The notes under the pieces are model-generated. The model worked only from the letters and a program-made list of their open reading frames with translations, searched no databases and was not told where the DNA came from. The position numbers were made by a program, and so were the translations under genes. Shown one piece after another: positions 5,526-9,780 of a DNA stretch of 9,780 bases (positions are counted from its first letter, which is position 1; each line of letters begins with the position of its first letter). The stretch covers positions 1-9,780 of the forward strand of contig CAYUNT010000175.1 of NCBI GenBank assembly GCA_964446285.1, written 5' to 3'. This DNA comes from CAYUNT01 sp964446285 (GTDB lineage: Bacteria; Sumerlaeota; Sumerlaeia; SLMS01; CAYUNT01).

Positions 5526-6776
5526 CTATTTCTGACTTTCGGCCGCGCGTTCGATGGCGTCGGCCAGGGGCGCGCAAAACTCGAAGATGGATTTCGGGCG
5601 GCGGGCCGGATCGGGGCCGAGCGCCTCGAAAATCAAGTCATCCACTTCGGACGTCAGCCCCGGATTTACCTTCGACGGCTCAATCCATTTTTCGTCGGGC
5701 AAATAGCGCGTGAACATCTGGTAGAACGTCACCGCCAGCGCATAGAGGTCGATATCCACCTGCGGCGAATCGCCAATGGGTTTTCCGCGCATCTCGGGTG
5801 GCAGGAATTGCGGCGTGCCCAGCAGCAGGCTCGCCTCGGAATCCCACGCGAACGGCACTCCGGCGGCGCGCGCGATTCCAAAATCGCTCAAGCGAATCTG
5901 GCGGTCGCGGTCCATGAGGATGTTCGTCGGCTTGAGGTCGCGGTGGATCACCCCGCGGCTGTGCAGATATGCCAGCGCCTGTTCGACCTGGCGGATCAGC
6001 GACACATAAAACTCCAGGTCCGGCCACGGCCCCGCCATGATGTCGTAGAGCGACGGCCCCTCGACATATTCCATCACGAGGAAGTCGAAGTTCTCGGAAG
6101 ACTGAAAATCGAACAGCCGGACGATGTTCGGGTGGATGAGCGTCGCGAGGATTTTCGCCTCGCGGTGAAATCGCTCGCGCTGGTCTTTCATTTTCAGAAG
6201 ATCGAGCGAAAGGACCTTGAGCGCGACGACGCGATCCACGGATTTTTGCAGCGCCTTATAGACGGTGGCCATGCCGCCCGAGCCGATGATGTCGAGCACG
6301 CGGAATCCGGCGAATTCCTCGCCGCTGTTTTGGAGCGGATCGGGCGTGACGGGCTGGACAGGTTCCGGACGGCTCCAGGAAGAGCGATGGAGAAGATCGC
6401 GCGCCTTCTGGAGAATTTGCTGTCCGTTGAACGGCTTGTCGAAATAGGCGTCCGGCGCGAGGCGCAATACCTGGAGTTCGCGGCGCAAACTGCGGTGCAG
6501 CGCCGAGATCATAATCACAGGCACCTGGCGGCGGCGCGGATGCCCCTTGATGCTGCGCAGCACTTCGATGCCATCGAGGCGCGGCATGTGAAAATCCGTC
6601 ACCACCAGGTCCACTGGATCATCCAGTATGACCTTCACGGCCTCGATGCCATCGCTGGCCAGCGTGATGCGGGCATTCAGCGGACGCAGAATTTCCCGCA
6701 AAAGAACGCAAATCCCCTGGTCATCATCAACAACGAGAACATGGTGTTGGTCGTGCAGTGTATCCACGTCAGTCAT
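5526..6776 (-). CDS. receiver domain-Ser/Thr protein kinase fusion
   Basis: The 416-residue cytoplasmic protein joins a two-component receiver to a Hanks-type kinase. Receiver (11-130): acidic pair in VVDDD (15-19), phospho-acceptor Asp61 in VTDFHMP, Ser91 in MISAL, and Lys114 in DKPF, all the residues needed for phosphorylation. A Pro-rich linker (132-156) follows. Kinase (158-412): glycine loop GSGGMATV (165-172), Lys187 in VALK, Glu206 in REAKIL, catalytic loop HRDLKPTN (278-285) with Asp280, DFG (298-300), GTPQFLPPE (320-328) as the activation-segment end, and Arg392/393. All catalytic residues are intact, so the kinase should be active. No transmembrane helix or PASTA domain is present. 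The logical reading is that a histidine kinase or phosphotransfer protein phosphorylates Asp61 and thereby tunes the kinase; neither partner nor substrate is encoded in the window. GGAG lies 11 bases before the start, slightly far. The gene stands alone. Confidence 0.93.
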   Translation of the reverse strand: MTDVDTLHDQHHVLVVDDDQGICVLLREILRPLNARITLASDGIEAVKVILDDPVDLVVTDFHMPRLDGIEVLRSIKGHPRRRQVPVIMISALHRSLRRELQVLRLAPDAYFDKPFNGQQILQKARDLLHRSSWSRPEPVQPVTPDPLQNSGEEFAGFRVLDIIGSGGMATVYKALQKSVDRVVALKVLSLDLLKMKDQRERFHREAKILATLIHPNIVRLFDFQSSENFDFLVMEYVEGPSLYDIMAGPWPDLEFYVSLIRQVEQALAYLHSRGVIHRDLKPTNILMDRDRQIRLSDFGIARAAGVPFAWDSEASLLLGTPQFLPPEMRGKPIGDSPQVDIDLYALAVTFYQMFTRYLPDEKWIEPSKVNPGLTSEVDDLIFEALGPDPARRPKSIFEFCAPLADAIERAAESQK

Positions 6777-6827
6777 TAGAGGCCGTTCTCCACCGCGGGG
6801 GACTCAAGCCCTGAATTTCTGAAGTGC

Positions 6828-6857
6828 AGTATAATCCCCAAGCCCCAACGGGCGCAA
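6828..6857 (-). promoter_or_regulatory. weak candidate promoter of the receiver-kinase gene
   Basis: On the minus strand TTGCGC and TATACT are separated by 18 bases, about 52 bases before the start codon. The -10 matches consensus at five of six positions, the -35 at only three. It overlaps a dispersed-looking CAAGC(C/G)CCAACGG repeat. Confidence 0.22.
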
Positions 6858-6905
6858 TGGATAAGGAACTTAAAGGGAGCAATCCGTCAAGCGCCAACGG
6901 AGCAA
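6839..6905. repeat. paired CAAGC(C/G)CCAACGG direct repeats
   Basis: Two near-identical 18-19-bp units lie 30 bp apart: CAAGCCCCAACGGGCGCAA at 6839-6857 and CAAGCGCCAACGGAGCAA at 6888-6905. They agree in 16 of 19 aligned columns. Similar 'GCCCCAACGGGGC' strings occur as intergenic repeats in several bacterial phyla (recollection, not searched). They lie upstream of the kinase gene and beside the 6944-7067 element. Confidence 0.5.
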
Positions 6906-6943
6906 CCCCGCGATTTCACGGTTAATCCGGGGCCGCCGCGCCC

Positions 6944-7067
6944 GGGCGCATCTGGACACTGTTATGGCCAGCAAGATGTTTGTAGTTCAAACTTTAGTTT
7001 GCTTGCTGGCAGATAGCACGCTGAAGCGTGAACTACGAACTTTCTGTAACAGTGTCAAGATGCGCCC
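6944..7067. mobile_element. MITE-like/REP-pair (BIME-like) non-autonomous element
   Basis: The 124-bp element has terminal inverted arms of 21 bp, 6944-6964 and 7047-7067, identical at 20 positions. Inside, a perfect 9-bp pair GCCAGCAAG / CTTGCTGGC (6967-6975 and 7002-7010) forms a second stem. Two inverted 24-nt units lie at 6978-7001 (plus) and 7017-7040 (minus). Each reads GTT(T/C)GTAGTTCA followed by the rest of a six-base-stem hairpin: CAAACT-TT-AGTTTG in one, CACGCT-TC-AGCGTG in the other. GTAG followed by a hairpin is the defining feature of REP units acted on by RAYT (IS200/IS605-like) transposases. The left end overlaps a 12-bp palindrome GCGCCCGGGCGC (6938-6949). CCGCG occurs just outside both ends (6936-6940 and 7068-7072), a possible but GC-biased target duplication. 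No transposase is encoded, so movement would need one in trans. Confidence 0.65.
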
Positions 7068-7285
7068 CCGCGTCCCGGGCAGGCGGAATTTGGCTCGACA
7101 CAATCCAGGAGCCGCAGGGTAAAAATATCCGCGCTCAGGGCATCAGGGTTGCAAGGGGTTTGGGCCGCGATAGTGTTCTTCAACATAAGCGCGATAGGTC
7201 CTCGCTCGACGGGAATCGTTTATTATTCCTGGTTGAATGCGCTTGCAGCGTTATCTCCGCCCTGATGCAGCAAAGGGGTGTTCCC

Positions 7286-9325
7286 ATGAATCCATTCCCG
7301 CCTTCCCGTCCAGCCAATGAAAACCGAAGGGGCATTAGGGTCATTCGCCAACCTATTATTTCTCGCATTTCCGGCTTTAACGCGATTGGCCGCCGCCTTC
7401 GCCGCTGGATGTTTCCTCTGGCGGGATTCTTCGCGCTCGTGTGGTTTTTGATTCGCGTCCTCCCCAAGCCGAGCCGCGCCGAGTATCCATGCCAGCGCGC
7501 GGCCTTTCCGCTCGCGTCAGCGTTTGTGATCTGGCTTGCGGGCGCGCTGGCCGCCGCCGCCGGATTGCGTTTCGCACGGTTTCATCTGCGGCGCGCCCAT
7601 TATGTATTGGGAGGATTGTGCCTCGCCGCCGGGATGATCGGATTCGCTGTCTCCGGAAGCCTCCTCCCCTTCAAGGCGCGCGCCGATTACGCGCCGCTCG
7701 ACGGGGCCAATACGCCCCTTGGCACGCCGCGCGGCATCTTCCCGGGCCGCGTCGTCTGGACGCGCGATGCTAACGCCACCTACTGGGACCCGGCCTGGGA
7801 CGCCGACGCGGTCAAGCGTTACTGGGACGACGATCACACAAGCCAGACGCTGGTGGATCAAATGATGTCGCGCACGCTGCGGCGTCTGACCTCGCAGCCG
7901 ACAGACCCGGCGGCCTGGGATGCGCTGTTCCGCTATTTCAACATCCAGCGCGGAAAAGGCGATGTGGGCTATGTGGCAGGCGAGAAGATCGCCGTCAAAC
8001 TCAGCCATGTCGAACAGCGAAGCCATCCGGGCAACAGCGCAGGCACGGCCGACAACGGCAACATGGCCGACCTTTCGCCGCAGGTGGTTGTGGCGCTGCT
8101 CAAGCAACTAATCGAGCAGGCGGGCGTCGCGCAGGACAAAATCACGCTCGCGGACCCGTCGCGCTTCATCGCCGACAAAACCTACAACCGCTGCGCGGCG
8201 CTCTATCCGAACGTGATTTTCGTCGAGACAAATTTCTACAACCTATCGCGCAATCCAGGCACGGCAGGCCGCACGATGTCCACCAGCACGTCGAGCACGC
8301 TGCTCAACTACAGCGGCCTCAGCAAAGCCGGTTCGTCCATTCCGGCGGACAAACTCCCGATGTGCTTTTACGAGGCTGATTACATCATCGACCTCGCCTG
8401 CATGAAAGGCCATCCGCAAAACGGCGTCACGCTCTCGGGCAAAAACTGGTATGGCGCACTCGGCGACACCGGTCCCACGGCTCACCATGATTTCTGGGTG
8501 ACGAGCGACAAAACCCCCGAGGCGGGCAAATACCGCTCCCTCGTGGACATGATGGGCCACAAGCAACTCGGCGGAAAGGCGATGCTGTATGTCTTCGATT
8601 GCCTCTGGGGATTCCAGACGCACGGCGCAACTTCGCATCCCGTCAAATGGCAAAACGCGCCGTTCAACAACGACTATCCGTCGAGTCTGTTCGCCTCGCA
8701 GGACCCTGTGGCGATCGACTCGGTGGGCATCGATTTCCTGCGGACGGAATTCGCCGACAACATGGGCGGAGCGGGCATTACGGGCGCGATCGACGACTAC
8801 ATGCACGAGGCGGCGCTGGCCAATAATCCGCCCTCGGGGACCTTCTATGATCCTGAAAACGATGGCTCGCGCCTGGCCAGCCTGGGCGTTCACGAGCATT
8901 GGAACAACTCGACGGCAAAATTCTACACGGCCAATTTGAATGCGGGCGCGGGCGTGCGGCTGATCGCGCTCAATTCTGCCGCGCCGTCTCTCCAAAGCGC
9001 GCAGGTGGCCACGGGGCGTAGCGTCGATGTGACCTTCAGCGAAGACATGGACGATAGCGCGCTCGCGGCGGCCAATTTTACAATCTCCGGCGCCGGGCGC
9101 GGATCGCTCGCCGATCACCCCAGCAGCGTGACCTGGCTCAGCGGCTACACATACCGCCTCGTCTGGAACACCGGGTGGATGACCGCCGGGGGCGACGTGA
9201 CAATCACGGCTTCGGCGAGCGTTCAAGACATCGAGGGCAATGCGATTGGCTCCCCCGCTCTGGCCACACACGTGGGCGGCGGCGCGCCGGTGCCAGTGGC
9301 AATAGATCGTGCGGTTGTGGATTGA
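7286..9325 (+). CDS. membrane-anchored DUF362 protein with C-terminal Ig-like domain
   Basis: The chosen product is 679 residues, starting at ATG 7286 with AAGGGG seven bases upstream; an in-frame extension to 7028 runs into a repeat and is rejected. Three hydrophobic helices (about 43-58, 76-96, 106-125) anchor it. The loop between the first two carries LPKPSRAEYPCQRAAFP (59-75), which I recall as a conserved motif in this subfamily. The soluble DUF362 region spans about 150-550, with KITLADPSRF (285-294), MKGHPQNGVTLSGKNWYG (373-390) and SQDPVAIDSVGIDF (471-484), the hallmark strings of the family. An Ig-like domain of the Big_5/SbsA type follows at about 566-665 (VDVTFSEDMDDSALAAANFTI at 580-600). 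The six cysteines are scattered and give no ferredoxin CxxCxxC cluster, unlike many DUF362 proteins. The soluble parts are probably periplasmic, given the Ig-like domain. The biochemical role of DUF362 is not established. It is followed at eight bases by the cupin gene, suggesting co-transcription. Confidence 0.88.
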   Translation: MNPFPPSRPANENRRGIRVIRQPIISRISGFNAIGRRLRRWMFPLAGFFALVWFLIRVLPKPSRAEYPCQRAAFPLASAFVIWLAGALAAAAGLRFARFHLRRAHYVLGGLCLAAGMIGFAVSGSLLPFKARADYAPLDGANTPLGTPRGIFPGRVVWTRDANATYWDPAWDADAVKRYWDDDHTSQTLVDQMMSRTLRRLTSQPTDPAAWDALFRYFNIQRGKGDVGYVAGEKIAVKLSHVEQRSHPGNSAGTADNGNMADLSPQVVVALLKQLIEQAGVAQDKITLADPSRFIADKTYNRCAALYPNVIFVETNFYNLSRNPGTAGRTMSTSTSSTLLNYSGLSKAGSSIPADKLPMCFYEADYIIDLACMKGHPQNGVTLSGKNWYGALGDTGPTAHHDFWVTSDKTPEAGKYRSLVDMMGHKQLGGKAMLYVFDCLWGFQTHGATSHPVKWQNAPFNNDYPSSLFASQDPVAIDSVGIDFLRTEFADNMGGAGITGAIDDYMHEAALANNPPSGTFYDPENDGSRLASLGVHEHWNNSTAKFYTANLNAGAGVRLIALNSAAPSLQSAQVATGRSVDVTFSEDMDDSALAAANFTISGAGRGSLADHPSSVTWLSGYTYRLVWNTGWMTAGGDVTITASASVQDIEGNAIGSPALATHVGGGAPVPVAIDRAVVD

Positions 9326-9333
9326 TCTCGGTG

Positions 9334-9675
9334 ATGGATACAAATCTCTTCCTGCTTCCCGATCCGCTTCCCCGGGCGAAAGACGGCGAGGAATTCGTCG
9401 AAACGCTTGCCGGATGCGAAGGCGGCGCGCCGCGTATCGAGCGGATTATTTCAACGGGCCAGGCCTCGCCGGAGGGATTTTGGTATGACCAGCCTGAGGA
9501 CGAATGGGTGGCGCTTGTGCAAGGGCGTGCGCGCCTCGCTTGGGCGGATGGCCGCGCGCGCGATCTGACGCCGGGCGACTGGCTTTTCATTCCCGCCCAC
9601 GAGCGCCACCGCATTGAATGGACCAGCAGCGACCCGCTCTGCATCTGGATCGCCGTTTTTCTGCCGGCCAAATAA
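9334..9675 (+). CDS. small single-domain cupin protein
   Basis: The 113-residue product is one cupin barrel. It has the strings SPEGFWYDQPEDEWVALVQG (45-64), corresponding to cupin motif 1, and PGDWLFIPAHERHRIEW (80-96), corresponding to motif 2. It belongs to a widespread family of stand-alone cupins of about 110 residues with exactly these strings. The usual HxH of motif 1 is absent; His89 and His92 of motif 2 and acidic residues near 55-57 are the only likely metal ligands, so metal binding and activity are uncertain. The start is ATG at 9334, or GTG one codon earlier. The ribosome site is weak, and the eight-base gap after the DUF362 stop suggests translational coupling. The substrate is unknown. 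No clear terminator is seen after the stop. Confidence 0.85.
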   Translation: MDTNLFLLPDPLPRAKDGEEFVETLAGCEGGAPRIERIISTGQASPEGFWYDQPEDEWVALVQGRARLAWADGRARDLTPGDWLFIPAHERHRIEWTSSDPLCIWIAVFLPAK

Positions 9676-9716
9676 GACCTCTTCGCCTTCGGGTGCATCT
9701 TTGCGCTGTTTCTGAC

Positions 9717-9755
9717 CAGAACCGCGTTCACCCCGTCACTTCGTTCCGGGTTCTG
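9717..9755. other. weak inverted repeat near the right edge
   Basis: CAGAACC (9717-9723) and GGTTCTG (9749-9755) form a 7-bp perfect pair around a 25-nt loop, downstream of the cupin gene. It could be part of a terminator or a dispersed repeat cut off by the window edge. The window ends in GGAGGCATG, whose ribosome-like string is too close to the ATG to call a gene start. Confidence 0.2.
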
Positions 9756-9780
9756 CATAAAGAGCCTGTCCGGAGGCATG

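Larger units (their letters stand above)
6777..7285. other. 509-bp divergent intergenic region between kinase and DUF362 genes
   Basis: No credible gene lies here. It contains the candidate kinase promoter, the two CCAACGG direct repeats and the 124-bp REP-like element. The final 218 bases before the DUF362 gene show no strong promoter: TATTAT at 7221-7226 lacks a matching -35. AAGGGG at 7273-7278 is the ribosome site of that gene. An open frame extends upstream from 7286 to 7028, but it begins inside the repeat element and lacks family similarity or a ribosome site. Confidence 0.5.

Noticed and set aside
5808..6779. Plus-strand frame opposite the receiver-kinase gene
   Set aside because: The minus-strand product has all kinase and receiver motifs; the antisense product is Arg/His/Asp-rich with no recognisable domain.
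7028..7285. 86-residue N-terminal extension of the DUF362 gene
   Set aside because: It starts inside the REP-like element, has no ribosome site, and its translation shows no similarity to the family; ATG 7286 has AAGGGG at proper spacing.
8243..9343. Minus-strand frame opposite the 3' half of the DUF362 gene
   Set aside because: The product is Arg/His-rich and unrecognisable, whereas the plus strand has the DUF362 and Ig-like signatures.
9778..9780. Possible gene start at the last ATG of the window, preceded by GGAGG
   Set aside because: Only one base separates GGAGG from ATG, too short for initiation, and no coding sequence is available to test.

Overview
The window is about 10 kb of GC-rich bacterial chromosome (roughly 60% G+C by eye) with six well-supported protein genes on both strands. 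There is no rRNA or tRNA gene, CRISPR array, phage gene or transposase. The organism cannot be named from sequence alone. Three features together suggest an uncultured lineage near the Planctomycetes/Hydrogenedentes/Sumerlaeota type of Gram-negative bacteria, but this is a guess: a secreted DUF5666 protein with Pro-Thr linkers, a membrane-anchored DUF362 protein with a C-terminal Ig-like domain, and palindromic intergenic repeats.

Layout. (1) Minus strand, 80-1516: a secreted protein with three DUF5666-like domains joined by two long repetitive Pro-Thr linkers, the first rich in cysteine. (2) Minus strand, 1809-2840: dTDP-glucose 4,6-dehydratase (rmlB/rfbB), standing without the other dTDP-rhamnose genes; a strong hairpin encloses its stop codon. 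(3) Plus strand, 3267-5465: a 12-helix APC-family permease fused to two universal-stress-protein-like domains, preceded by a leader with three hairpins. (4) Minus strand, 5526-6776: a response-regulator receiver domain fused to a Hanks-type Ser/Thr kinase, convergent with gene 3 and separated from it by a long inverted repeat. (5) Plus strand, 7286-9325: a membrane-anchored DUF362 protein with an Ig-like tail. It is followed 8 bases later by (6), a small cupin, 9334-9675, probably in the same transcript.

The most interesting non-coding object is a 124-bp element at 6944-7067 between genes 4 and 5. It has 21-bp terminal inverted arms (20 of 21 paired). Inside are two inverted 24-nt units, each a GTAG tetranucleotide followed by a small hairpin. 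The two hairpins differ by paired, compensating substitutions. This is the architecture of REP/BIME elements mobilised by RAYT transposases, here inside MITE-like ends.

Functional coherence is limited. Cell-envelope themes recur (nucleotide-sugar synthesis, a secreted repeat protein, an inner-membrane DUF362 protein, a transporter), and the kinase could sense or control some of them, but nothing in the sequence proves such a link. The strand switches indicate at least four separate transcription units.
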